A stretch of 64,000 nt of DNA from Treponema sp. (GTDB lineage Bacteria > Spirochaetota > Spirochaetia > Treponematales > Treponemataceae). The notes beneath the pieces are model-generated. The model was not told the DNA's origin and did not search any database. It worked only from the letters and a program-made list of their open reading frames with translations. Both the position numbers and the translations under genes were made by a program. Below are positions 7,898 to 16,038 of this stretch, piece after piece (positions within the stretch are counted from its first letter, which is position 1; every line of letters begins with the position of its first letter). Location: assembly GCA_016294105.1 (NCBI GenBank), contig JAEDCN010000010.1:19615-83614 (forward strand), in the 5' to 3' direction.

Positions 7898-9787
7898 ATG
7901 GCTTCTTCATTTGCAGGAATTGAATTAGGCAAGCGCAGTCTCATGGCACAGACCACTTCCATTGAAACTGCTGGTCATAACATTGCCAATGCCGACACGG
8001 AAGGCTATTCCCGTCAGCGGGTGCAGCTGCGTCAGTTTGACCCCTTGTATCGTCCGGACTTAACCCGTGCCGAGCGTCCCGGTCAGATTGGTCAGGGAAT
8101 AAGTGTAGAAAGCATTACCCGTGTACGTGACGAACTGCTGGAATCCCGCATCGTATCCCAGTCAAATCAGGAATCTTACTGGGCTACCCGTGAAAAATAC
8201 TACGTTATGCTGGAGCAGATTTATAACGAGCCCCAGGACGTATCCATCCGCTCCAATATGGACAGCTACTGGCAGTCTTGGCAGGAATTGTCCCTGTATC
8301 CTGAATCCCAGGCAGCTCGCCAGGCCATCGTTTCTCGTGGAGAAACTTTGGTGAATTCCATCCGCCAGCGAGAAAATAGCCTTGCAGGAATCGGAACCCT
8401 GTTGAACGGCGATATTGAAGCCACCGTACAGCAGGTAAACAACTATACCAAGCAGATTGCAGATTTGAACACAGAGATTGTTCGTGTTCGTGCCATGGGA
8501 GACAATCCCAACGACTTGCTGGACCGCCGTGACTTGATGGTGGAAAAGCTTTCCTCCTTGGTAAATATCACCACCGACCAGCGTGATAACGATGAGTTCA
8601 TGGTTCACTTGAACGGACAGGTGCTGGTGCAGGGTGGGGTAGCCAGAACCTTTGACACTATTTCTCCTACAGATAACAATACTTACAGCCAGGTGGTGTG
8701 GTCAGATACTGGTAACTTAGCTCAGATTTCCGGCGGTTCACTAGGAGCCTTAATTGAGCTTCGTGACGTGGATGTTCGCAACGAATTGCAAGAGCTGAAC
8801 ACCATGACCATGAACTTTGCCGACTTGGTAAATGACATTCATCGTAATGCGATAGGTGCCAACAATACTACTGGCCTTGACTTCTTTGTTCAGCAGCCCT
8901 TTGTTACCGATGTGGCTGGTAACTTTGACCGCAACGGAGACGGCGTAGAAGACTCATCCTATATTTTCCGCCTCTCTGGTACCCATGCACTGAATCCTCA
9001 GGAGCAGGTTGGTTTTGAAGGAACTATTACCATTGCTGGTAAAAATGGCAACATCGATGTACCATACTATCCCACAGATACTGTGGAATCTGTAATCGCC
9101 CGCATCAACGATTCTGACGGTGAGGTTAAAGCCTACCTTGACCGCAACAATCATCTGGTGCTAAAGGCCACCACTGCCCAGGATCCTGCAAATCCCGACT
9201 TTGTGATTCGTCACGTAGAGGATTCTGGTCATTTCTTGGCTGGATACTCTGGAATCTTGGCTGGTTCTGGTGCCGCAAATGCCTTTGATTTTGCTCAGCC
9301 CAACGCAGTAAATGCATTGGCTGGAGCAGGTACTGGCAGTGGAGCCCAGTATGCTGTTTCTCCTGTACATAATCCTTCTGCCTATATTGCTGTAAATCCT
9401 GCTATCGTCAGTGATGTACTATCTGTGGCTTCCTCCTTCCCAGCTGGTTCTGGCTATGGTGAAAACGGTGATAGCTCTGCTGCCACTGAAATTGCCTCAA
9501 TCCGCAATTCTCAGGTGATGATTGGTCGCTACCGCACCTTGGACGACTACTTTGCAGAGTCTGTTACCAACGTGGGGCTTAAGGGTGAGCAGGCTGAAAT
9601 CAATCTGCTGAGTCAGCAAACTGTTATGGCAGACCTGCGGACATTGCGGGACTCCATTTCTGGTGTCAACATCGATGAGGAGTTGGCAGACATCATCAAG
9701 TTCCAGCATGGCTATAATGCTTCAGCCCGTTTCATCACCGTAATTGATGAGCTGCTGGATACCGTTATCAATAGACTCGGGGTATAA
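7898..9787 (+). CDS. flgK: Flagellar hook-associated protein 1 (FlgK)
   Basis: A 629-residue hook-filament junction protein. The N-terminus has the flagellar rod/hook signature (GIELGKRSLMAQTTSIETAGHNIANADTEGYSRQ, about residues 6-40). The C-terminus has the paired heptad helix ending (INLLSQQTVMADLRTLRDSISGVNIDEELADIIKFQHGYNASARFITVIDELLDTVINRLG), both typical of FlgK. The central part, about 340-520, is the variable exposed domain. Spirochete flagella are periplasmic, so it acts between hook and filament under the outer membrane. AGGAG sits 9 bases before the ATG. It is followed by flgL after 17 bases. Confidence 0.95.
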   Translation: MASSFAGIELGKRSLMAQTTSIETAGHNIANADTEGYSRQRVQLRQFDPLYRPDLTRAERPGQIGQGISVESITRVRDELLESRIVSQSNQESYWATREKYYVMLEQIYNEPQDVSIRSNMDSYWQSWQELSLYPESQAARQAIVSRGETLVNSIRQRENSLAGIGTLLNGDIEATVQQVNNYTKQIADLNTEIVRVRAMGDNPNDLLDRRDLMVEKLSSLVNITTDQRDNDEFMVHLNGQVLVQGGVARTFDTISPTDNNTYSQVVWSDTGNLAQISGGSLGALIELRDVDVRNELQELNTMTMNFADLVNDIHRNAIGANNTTGLDFFVQQPFVTDVAGNFDRNGDGVEDSSYIFRLSGTHALNPQEQVGFEGTITIAGKNGNIDVPYYPTDTVESVIARINDSDGEVKAYLDRNNHLVLKATTAQDPANPDFVIRHVEDSGHFLAGYSGILAGSGAANAFDFAQPNAVNALAGAGTGSGAQYAVSPVHNPSAYIAVNPAIVSDVLSVASSFPAGSGYGENGDSSAATEIASIRNSQVMIGRYRTLDDYFAESVTNVGLKGEQAEINLLSQQTVMADLRTLRDSISGVNIDEELADIIKFQHGYNASARFITVIDELLDTVINRLGV

Positions 9788-9804
9788 CCCAAAGGAAATA
9801 GAAT

Positions 9805-11049
9805 ATGAGAAGAGTTAGTTCTGCAATGATGAATAATGACCTGCAGGGAAGCTTGCGATTGCAGGAGTCCCGACAGGCTCGGATAAATAACCAGCTCAGT
9901 AGCCAGCAGCGGCTTCAGTCTCTGCGGGAAGATCCTCTTGCAGCAGGTCACTTGGTTCGCTACCAGTCATATCTTGGCCGTGTTCAGACCTTTGAGAAAA
10001 ATGCTCAGGTACTTACTGATCGTTTGGCATTGACTGAAGGCTACATGGATCAGTCCTTGGAAATCATGCATCGTATCCGTGAGCTTGCCATTACTGCTGC
10101 CAACGGAACCTATACCCCAGAGGATATGCAGAATATGGCTACTGAGGTTGACGAATTGCTGGAGGAATTGGTTCAAAATGCCAATGCCACTGGTCCTGAT
10201 GGAAATTCCTTGTTTGCAGGAACTAGAACAAATCGTACTGCTTTTGATGTGGAGATGGCCACTGTTCCTGGAGCCTCTGAGCCAAAGATTACTGCAGTGC
10301 GCTACAATGGTAATGTAGCAGGAAACAAGATTGAGGTGGATGAAAATGCATACCTCGAAACCTCTTCTGCAGGAAACAAGGTATTCTGGTCTCAGCCCCA
10401 GGAGTTGTATTCCAGCCGTGATGCTTCTGCCTTCCGTGTACCTGCCGATGGTGTTATTTCTGTGGATGGTCATGAAATTGCCTTGAACGCTGGAGATAAC
10501 GTGTATGCCATCGTTGCCAAGATTAATGATTCTGGTGCAGCAGTAAAGGCCTCTATCGACCCTGTAACCTTTGGTTTGAATCTCCAGACCACTGATTCTC
10601 GTCAGTTGTGGCTGCAAGATTTGTCTGGAACCACCCTTAACGACCTTGGTCTCATTAAGGATGCAAGCCAGCAGCCTCCCTACAACTTGGGAGATAGTGT
10701 TCGCGTATCTGGTGGTTCCCTCTTTGACAGTGTTATCGCCCTTCGTGACGCTCTGCTTACTGGAGACCAGGAAGCCATCGGTAGTCGTGTGCTGGGTGGT
10801 ATTGATGGTTCTGTAAGCAACTTGGTTGCCCGTATTGCCCAGTCTGGTTCTGAATACGAGCGTGCTATGCAGAATGTTTCTCGTAACTCTTTAACTGCAT
10901 TAAATGTTACTTCTATGATTAGCCGTGAAGGTGATTTGGACTTCACCAAGGCGGTAACTGATATGAAGATGATGGAGTATGTACAGCAGGCAACCTTAAG
11001 CAATGCAGCAAAGTTGTATGACAGTACCCTGTTGAACTACCTCAGATAG
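9805..11049 (+). CDS. flgL: Flagellar hook-associated protein 3 (FlgL)
   Basis: A 414-residue flagellin-like junction protein that links FlgK to the filament. The N-terminus (MRRVSSAMMNNDLQGSLRLQESRQARINNQLSS) and the C-terminus (DLDFTKAVTDMKMMEYVQQATLSNAAKLYDSTLLNYLR) form the conserved helical bundle of FlgL/flagellins. The middle (about 140-310) is the variable domain. It is the third gene of the operon and ends 9 bases before fliW. Confidence 0.94.
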   Translation: MRRVSSAMMNNDLQGSLRLQESRQARINNQLSSQQRLQSLREDPLAAGHLVRYQSYLGRVQTFEKNAQVLTDRLALTEGYMDQSLEIMHRIRELAITAANGTYTPEDMQNMATEVDELLEELVQNANATGPDGNSLFAGTRTNRTAFDVEMATVPGASEPKITAVRYNGNVAGNKIEVDENAYLETSSAGNKVFWSQPQELYSSRDASAFRVPADGVISVDGHEIALNAGDNVYAIVAKINDSGAAVKASIDPVTFGLNLQTTDSRQLWLQDLSGTTLNDLGLIKDASQQPPYNLGDSVRVSGGSLFDSVIALRDALLTGDQEAIGSRVLGGIDGSVSNLVARIAQSGSEYERAMQNVSRNSLTALNVTSMISREGDLDFTKAVTDMKMMEYVQQATLSNAAKLYDSTLLNYLR

Positions 11050-11058
11050 GAAGAGTAG

Positions 11059-11505
11059 ATGCAAGTAGAAACAAAGGCCAAAGGTATTATTACAGTAGAC
11101 GATAGTCAGAAGCTTATTTTTCCAGAAGGTTTGTTCGGTTTTGAGCAGTTCACAGAATATGTGTTGTTTGAGTCCGAATATGAGCCTTTCTTTTGGCTAC
11201 AGTCAACGGAAAAGAAAGCCTTGGCCTTTCTCGTTGTAGATCCTTTCTTAATTTGCAACGATTACGAGCTGGACGTGGACGACAAGGTTCTTTCCTGGAT
11301 TGATGTGTCATCTCCAGCAGATGTGTTTGTGCTCTCCATTGTTACTGTTCCAGCGGCTGGTTCCCCTGTCACAATCAACCTGCAAGGACCAATTATTGTA
11401 AACAAGAAGAATAATAATTGTATGCAGGTGGTGATTTCTGATTCACGATGGGGAACCAAGCACGATATTTTGGAAGAAATGAAAAAACGGGGGAATCTAT
11501 GCTGA
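11059..11505 (+). CDS. fliW: Flagellar assembly factor FliW
   Basis: A 148-residue FliW. The family pattern is clear: FPEGLFGFEQFTEYVLF, PFFWLQSTEKKALAFLVVDPF and DVFVLSIVTVP near residues 22-100. FliW binds both flagellin and CsrA; when flagellin leaves the cell, FliW is released and blocks CsrA. Its gene overlaps csrA by 7 bases, so the two partners are made together. The pairing of fliW with csrA after flgL is widespread in spirochetes and Gram-positives. Confidence 0.93.
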   Translation: MQVETKAKGIITVDDSQKLIFPEGLFGFEQFTEYVLFESEYEPFFWLQSTEKKALAFLVVDPFLICNDYELDVDDKVLSWIDVSSPADVFVLSIVTVPAAGSPVTINLQGPIIVNKKNNNCMQVVISDSRWGTKHDILEEMKKRGNLC

Positions 11506-11717
11506 TACTCTCCCGTAAGATGAATCAGAAAATCAAGATTGGTGAGGAAATAACGGTCACCATCATTGAGATTCGTGGTGATCAAGTAAAAATTGGGGTA
11601 GAAGCTCCCAGGAACGTGAAGGTTTTCCGACAAGAAATCTTCAATGCAATCCAGATAGAAAACCAAGCGGCAGTATCTCCAGAGAATATTGGAGCTCTGT
11701 CCCATCTGTTTGGTTAA
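11499..11717 (+). CDS. csrA: Carbon storage regulator CsrA
   Basis: A 72-residue RNA-binding regulator starting MLILSRKMNQKIKIGEEI, with the GxxxxVxxxRxEI-like turn (VEAPRNVKVFRQEI) that contacts GGA motifs in mRNA. It represses translation of flagellin and other targets. Start 11499 is chosen because the family begins exactly at MLILSRK and a GGGGG run lies just upstream; a longer frame from 11448 is an artefact of the fliW overlap. The C-terminal tail after residue 50 is a little longer than in E. coli CsrA. Confidence 0.95.
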   Translation: MLILSRKMNQKIKIGEEITVTIIEIRGDQVKIGVEAPRNVKVFRQEIFNAIQIENQAAVSPENIGALSHLFG

Positions 11718-11760
11718 TCTCTATAAATTTTAGTTTTAGTAGAGCTTGTCCTAAAAAATT

Positions 11761-11798
11761 AAGGCTTACCTTCTGTGAAGGTAAGCCCTTTGTTTTTA
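11761..11798. terminator. Two-way terminator between csrA and the HATPase gene
   Basis: A perfect 11-pair stem GGCTTACCTTC/GAAGGTAAGCC (11763-11773 with 11777-11787) with a 3-base loop. T-rich tails exist on both strands (CTTTGTTTTT rightward, TTAATTTTTT leftward), so it serves the convergent csrA and partner-switch units. Confidence 0.88.
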
Positions 11799-11803
11799 TA
11801 AGA

Positions 11804-12355
11804 TTATTCGCCGTCAGCTATGATTCCGTGACGTCTTTGCTGGAATTTTTTTAGCATGGCAACACAGTTGCGCTTTCCATTGTAAACAAAACCACCATTC
11901 CAATATTCCAATGCGGCAAACAAGGCGTTTCCTCCATCTTGGTCGTCACTGCGGTTGGTTCTGAATGAAACAAAGTTTGCCAGTTCTTCAAAATTCTGGT
12001 TATGGAGACAAGCCAAACGCTTTCTGTTGAATTCATTCCACTTTTCCAGATCCTTAAAGCCTTCTCCTTCATCCTCTACAATCAGGTGGGCATGGGTAGG
12101 ACTAAAGGAGTACCAAACACGAACCTTTTTGTTGATGTCGCAATTGTTACCGTGCTTAACAGCGTTCTTGATAACCTCGCTAATCTGCTGCTCCAACAGG
12201 TTGATTTCCTTGATTTCAAGGGGAGCAGACTGAACAATCAAAAGTGTAAAGTATCTAATTTGACGAAAATCTGAAGGAAATTCCTTGAAAAACATATTTG
12301 TTTTATCAAAAAGAGCATCATTTTCGTCAGAGCGCAGTTCCTTAATCTGTTCCAT
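11804..12355 (-). CDS. HATPase anti-sigma/serine kinase, RsbW-like
   Basis: A 183-residue protein with a GHKL ATPase core: N-box EVIKNAVKHGNN at about residues 60-71 and the Mg/ATP motif VEDEGEGF at about 93-100. This is the layout of RsbW/SpoIIAB-type kinases that phosphorylate a STAS antagonist and bind a sigma factor or other target. It is directly downstream of the STAS gene (13 bases) and of a SpoIIE-type phosphatase, completing a partner switch. No cognate sigma factor gene is in the window. A stretch after the G1 box (about 100-150) is longer than in RsbW. Confidence 0.8.
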   Translation of the reverse strand: MEQIKELRSDENDALFDKTNMFFKEFPSDFRQIRYFTLLIVQSAPLEIKEINLLEQQISEVIKNAVKHGNNCDINKKVRVWYSFSPTHAHLIVEDEGEGFKDLEKWNEFNRKRLACLHNQNFEELANFVSFRTNRSDDQDGGNALFAALEYWNGGFVYNGKRNCVAMLKKFQQRRHGIIADGE

Positions 12356-12368
12356 ACCAATCCCTTCC

Positions 12369-12707
12369 TTATTCGCTTAATGCCAAGATGGCTTCTTCTA
12401 CGCTGTTGGAAATGGGGAAATAACCCATCAGCTTGGTTAGCTCAATAACCTTCTTTACTGAACCGTGAATATTGGAAATAGAAAGCTTCAGGTTCATTTT
12501 CTTGATGGTGGAGCAAATGAAAATCAAGGCTCCAATTCCAGATGAGTCAATGTAGTCAACCTGCTCAAGATTTATGATGAAGTTTTTGACATTTTTTTCC
12601 AGCATCTTCATTACAAGCTCCTTCAGCTTGTAAGAATTGTACAAATCCATTTCGCCGTTTACATCGATGATGTAAATTTCACCATTTTTCCGTATTTTTA
12701 GTTCCAT
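12369..12707 (-). CDS. STAS-domain anti-sigma factor antagonist
   Basis: A 112-residue single STAS domain. The phosphoacceptor motif DSSGIGAL lies at about residues 54-61, with the target Ser at the second or third position. It should be phosphorylated by the downstream HATPase kinase and dephosphorylated by the upstream SpoIIE phosphatase, switching partner binding. A strong AGGAGG precedes the start. The three genes are spaced 13-14 bases apart. Confidence 0.88.
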   Translation of the reverse strand: MELKIRKNGEIYIIDVNGEMDLYNSYKLKELVMKMLEKNVKNFIINLEQVDYIDSSGIGALIFICSTIKKMNLKLSISNIHGSVKKVIELTKLMGYFPISNSVEEAILALSE

Positions 12708-12721
12708 AGATTCCTCCTTGC

Positions 12722-14365
12722 TTATTGAACCTTGATAATCAGTAGTGTTTGGTCGTCATGCTGATTATCAACTCCGGTAAATTTAAGAATATCTGTTTTG
12801 ACGTGTTCTGCAATTTCTTTTCCAGACAAATGCTTATTATTGACAATCACTTCCAGCAATCGTTCCTTGGAATATTGCAAACCACGGCTATTAGGGGCCT
12901 CAATAACACCGTCTGTGTAGGTTATAATTATATCATCGGTTTCTACCGCAAAATCCTTATCTTGGTATTCTGTCTTTTTTTCCACACCAACAGGATCGCT
13001 CATCTGTGAAATCTTTTCCATTTCTCCTGTTGCTGCATGATACAGAAGGACAGGTGTTGCACCTGCTGTAGCAATTTGAATTTTCTTCTGCTCACCGTCG
13101 TAGTTGATGAGGGTTACGCTGGCAAAGTGGTCAATGGTTGTTTCGCTAGCAATTCCTCGGTTGGCCCAAGAAAGAATTGTAGCAGCACTTTGGGTGGTGT
13201 TTACGGTGAGCCTGAGCATTGCTCGTAACATCACCATAACCATCAAGGATGTCATTCCCTTACCAGCAACATCAGCTAAAACGAAGGAAATTCTATCTTT
13301 ACGAGCGGGAATAATGTCGTAGTAGTCACCACAAATACCGTCAGCAATGCGCTGGAAGGAACCTAATGAAAGGCCAGGTATAGTGGGCAAAAGCTTTGGT
13401 GGTAGGGTTGCTTGCAACTTGCAGGCAATGTCTCCTTCCTTGGTAAGCTCTGCGTGCTCCATAACCTCTTGGTAGGAGTATACAATCTTGATGGCGGAAC
13501 TGGCATAATCTGCCAAGATAGAGGCAATATCGTATTCCCGTTGGGTAAAGGCTACTTCTCCGTATCGGCGAGCCAATGCTACCACACCGATAACAGTTTC
13601 CTTTATTTTAAGTGGAATAAAGATATAGCTTCCGCATTTTAAGAAATCTTCTGGTCCATTTTGGATGATACGAATGTCTGAAAGAGGGTCGGTAATCAAT
13701 TCTCCACGCCCACTACAAGCCACTGCACCAAAAATTGTTTCGGTAAGGGGAAACTGTGAGAAGCGGAAATTTGTTTCTACACGAATCACCTTGTGAGGCA
13801 GGTCTTCGGGAAGGCGGTAGGGTGGGGGAAAGTCTCCTGCCAAAGACTTTACTGCAAGAACATCCTCAAAGCCGTCTACCAAAAGAATCGCTCCACCATG
13901 GGCGTGGGTTTCAAAAATGAGGCTTGCATTTATACTATCCAACAATGGCACCAAGTCTGCCTCTTTTGCTAAAGCTTCTGAGGCAATTAGGGTGAAATTT
14001 TTTCCTGCTTCTAGCAAGGAGACGGAACCAGATACAGGTTCAAGGTTTTCTGTACTGGTGGTTTCTACAACTTCTTGTACTTGAACCACCTTCTTTTCTT
14101 TTGGTTCCCGTGGCCGTGTGACACGGTTTGTAACTGCTGCAGCCAACATCAAGATGGTGGAACATGCCAACACCACTGCAATTGGGAATATCAGTGGATT
14201 AATTACTGTATAAACAGCTACAATACCCACAAGGGTTGCACAGATGATGTGAAGTGTTATTACTACTGGATGATACCGTTCCCTGTTTGCTGCAAGAATA
14301 ATAATTGTAATAAAAGCAGCCCCAGTTGCTACCAATAAGGGAAGGTATGCGAAACTGTCATTCAT
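12722..14365 (-). CDS. Membrane GAF-SpoIIE (PP2C) phosphatase
   Basis: A 547-residue signalling phosphatase. Three hydrophobic segments lie at about 6-25, 35-53 and 58-78 (LLVATGAAFITIIILAA; TLHIICATLVGIVAVYTV). A GAF domain covers about 125-290. A PP2C/SpoIIE domain covers about 315-545, with metal-binding GDYYD, LADVAGKGM, TYTDGVIEA and the final HDDQTLLII. It should dephosphorylate the STAS protein encoded next, with GAF or membrane input setting its activity. A good CGGAG precedes the ATG. It heads the partner-switch operon. Confidence 0.87.
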   Translation of the reverse strand: MNDSFAYLPLLVATGAAFITIIILAANRERYHPVVITLHIICATLVGIVAVYTVINPLIFPIAVVLACSTILMLAAAVTNRVTRPREPKEKKVVQVQEVVETTSTENLEPVSGSVSLLEAGKNFTLIASEALAKEADLVPLLDSINASLIFETHAHGGAILLVDGFEDVLAVKSLAGDFPPPYRLPEDLPHKVIRVETNFRFSQFPLTETIFGAVACSGRGELITDPLSDIRIIQNGPEDFLKCGSYIFIPLKIKETVIGVVALARRYGEVAFTQREYDIASILADYASSAIKIVYSYQEVMEHAELTKEGDIACKLQATLPPKLLPTIPGLSLGSFQRIADGICGDYYDIIPARKDRISFVLADVAGKGMTSLMVMVMLRAMLRLTVNTTQSAATILSWANRGIASETTIDHFASVTLINYDGEQKKIQIATAGATPVLLYHAATGEMEKISQMSDPVGVEKKTEYQDKDFAVETDDIIITYTDGVIEAPNSRGLQYSKERLLEVIVNNKHLSGKEIAEHVKTDILKFTGVDNQHDDQTLLIIKVQ

Positions 14366-14420
14366 TATGAACTCCGAGAAATACCATAATTATATAGTTT
14401 ACCATTGAAATCTTGTGTCG

Positions 14421-15329
14421 TCAAGGAGACTTTTTTTTCAAAAGGGAACGAATTTTTTGAAAAAGTCCCTTGAAAAAGCCTGTTCCATATTCCTTGGTAA
14501 AACTGTAGGCTGCCACGTCTAGGCTGTAGTCGTTGCCGAATTTATGCTTCAGCTCGTCCCAGTATTTTATCAGCCATACGTACATGTCGGCAGGAGTTCG
14601 GCCCTTAAATTTCTTCAAGATTTTTTGCTGTTTGATGACATTGATAACAGGTAGATACACATTTTCGTACCAAGAGGTAATGGCTTCTGCCATGGGGATT
14701 TCTTCTGTCTTGTTCTGGTTGATGTAATACTTGTGAATCAGCAGGTGGTGGAAGATAACGTCATACTGACCAGTGGCAGTAAAATCTAAGTTCCAGTCGT
14801 CGGTAATGTCTCCGAAATTGGTTTCACTGTAGAACACCCGCTTTTCATACTGAATAACCTGACGAATCATCTGCTTAGGAGTGGAACCTGGCTTGAGCTT
14901 GATTTCACTTTGTAGACTTATTACCTCTGCGTCCAAATCGGTAATCCCTTGGGATTTAGCTACAGAAACACGATGGTTACCATCCCGAACAAAATAGAGC
15001 CCCCCTAGCTCGTAGAGGTTAATGGGAGGAAGGATAATGTCTTCTAGATGGGCTCGGTCAATATTTTCCCACCGTTGCTTAAGGTGAAGGTTCTTGGGAA
15101 AAAAATGGTTGTCAAAATCGTGGTATCGCCCCTCGCTGCCTACAATGAGCTCTACGGGAACGGTCCGCATTCCCTGGTACACCTCGCCAGTGGGTTTGAG
15201 CATTTTCTTTGCGTCTTCCAGCGAAAGGAGTTGGGTTTCCTCGGGATTGAGGAAGTGCTGTAGCTCATTGAACAGGGCCTTGTTTCTGGCCTTGGCAAAA
15301 TCTTCCTGGGATTGTGAACGATAAGACAT
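14421..15329 (-). CDS. ParB-like nuclease-fold protein of unknown role
   Basis: A 302-residue cytoplasmic protein. Around residues 95-150 it shows a ParB/sulfiredoxin-type motif (VRDGNHRVSVAKSQG), but there is no partner parA and no DNA-binding HTH of chromosomal ParB. The C-terminal half is helical and basic and ends LRSLLKKKSP. Start 15329 is chosen because the longer frame overlaps the upstream gene, and this ATG lies one base after that gene's stop. It follows a metallophosphoesterase and a TPR/Mrr-like gene in one unit. I can name the fold only, not the function. Confidence 0.6.
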   Translation of the reverse strand: MSYRSQSQEDFAKARNKALFNELQHFLNPEETQLLSLEDAKKMLKPTGEVYQGMRTVPVELIVGSEGRYHDFDNHFFPKNLHLKQRWENIDRAHLEDIILPPINLYELGGLYFVRDGNHRVSVAKSQGITDLDAEVISLQSEIKLKPGSTPKQMIRQVIQYEKRVFYSETNFGDITDDWNLDFTATGQYDVIFHHLLIHKYYINQNKTEEIPMAEAITSWYENVYLPVINVIKQQKILKKFKGRTPADMYVWLIKYWDELKHKFGNDYSLDVAAYSFTKEYGTGFFKGLFQKIRSLLKKKSP

Positions 15330-15330
15330 G

Positions 15331-16026
15331 TTAGGTGGTGCTCCAAGGAATATCAAGGATATAGTGGCTGAAAACATTGATGATTTCAGTTTGATGATAC
15401 TGTGTGATTCGTGATTCTTGCAGATCGTACAGATGGATATGACCGTGTACCATGTACTTGGGCTTAAATCGTTCTAGGAACCAACGATAGCAAGTAAATC
15501 CCCGGTGGCAGGGATCTTCTCTATCCTGCAAGTGGCGGGGCGGAGAGTGGGTAAGGAAGATATCAAGATATCGTCCGTACCGGAGCTTGTTGTACAACAG
15601 CTTGGGCAAAAGCTTTAAAAGCTTGAGCTTCATGGCTCCATCGGTATATTGGGCCAAGCCCTTGTTGTACTTGATGGAACCGGAGGCTCCCACCACCAGC
15701 AAGGGACGACCAGCAACGGCAGTGGGGATTCTTAGGGCCTTAAATCCTGCGTAGCTTGCCCCGCAAGAAACGGAATCTAGTCCCAACAAATCGTTAGAAT
15801 TCATGTTTGTTGCACCAAAGGATTTGTGGAACAGGTGGAATTCGTTGAGGTTGTGATTGCCAAACACAAAGAAGGTGGGCAGATTTAAGGATGAAACGAT
15901 GAAATCGATGTATTCCATGGGTAAATCCCCCGCACAGAATACCAATTCTACGTCGGAAAACCGTTCCTTTACTGAATTGCTGTATACCAAAGGATCAATT
16001 TGATCCGATACGCAGAGTATTTTCAT
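15331..16026 (-). CDS. Metallophosphoesterase (calcineurin-like)
   Basis: A 231-residue phosphoesterase with the five metal-binding blocks in order: CVSDQID (about 5-11), CAGDLP (31-36), FGNHN (55-59), THSPP (160-164) and HGHIH (195-199). The two-metal site looks complete, although the first block has DQID rather than the usual DxH. The family cleaves phosphomonoesters, diesters or nucleotides; the substrate is unknown. It starts 12 bases after the TPR/Mrr-like gene and touches the ParB-like gene, so the three form an operon. Confidence 0.8.
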   Translation of the reverse strand: MKILCVSDQIDPLVYSNSVKERFSDVELVFCAGDLPMEYIDFIVSSLNLPTFFVFGNHNLNEFHLFHKSFGATNMNSNDLLGLDSVSCGASYAGFKALRIPTAVAGRPLLVVGASGSIKYNKGLAQYTDGAMKLKLLKLLPKLLYNKLRYGRYLDIFLTHSPPRHLQDREDPCHRGFTCYRWFLERFKPKYMVHGHIHLYDLQESRITQYHQTEIINVFSHYILDIPWSTT

Positions 16027-16038
16027 GGTTTCTCGGTA

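Noticed and set aside
8162..8608. 148-residue minus-strand ORF inside flgK
   Set aside because: It is an antisense shadow of a clear flagellar gene with no start signal; the same holds for the other long antisense frames in flgL, rpsA, pgi and gpsA.
14421..15329. Chromosome-partitioning parB
   Set aside because: Only the ParB-type nuclease-fold motif is present; there is no HTH, no parA neighbour and no parS site, so the parB name is not used.
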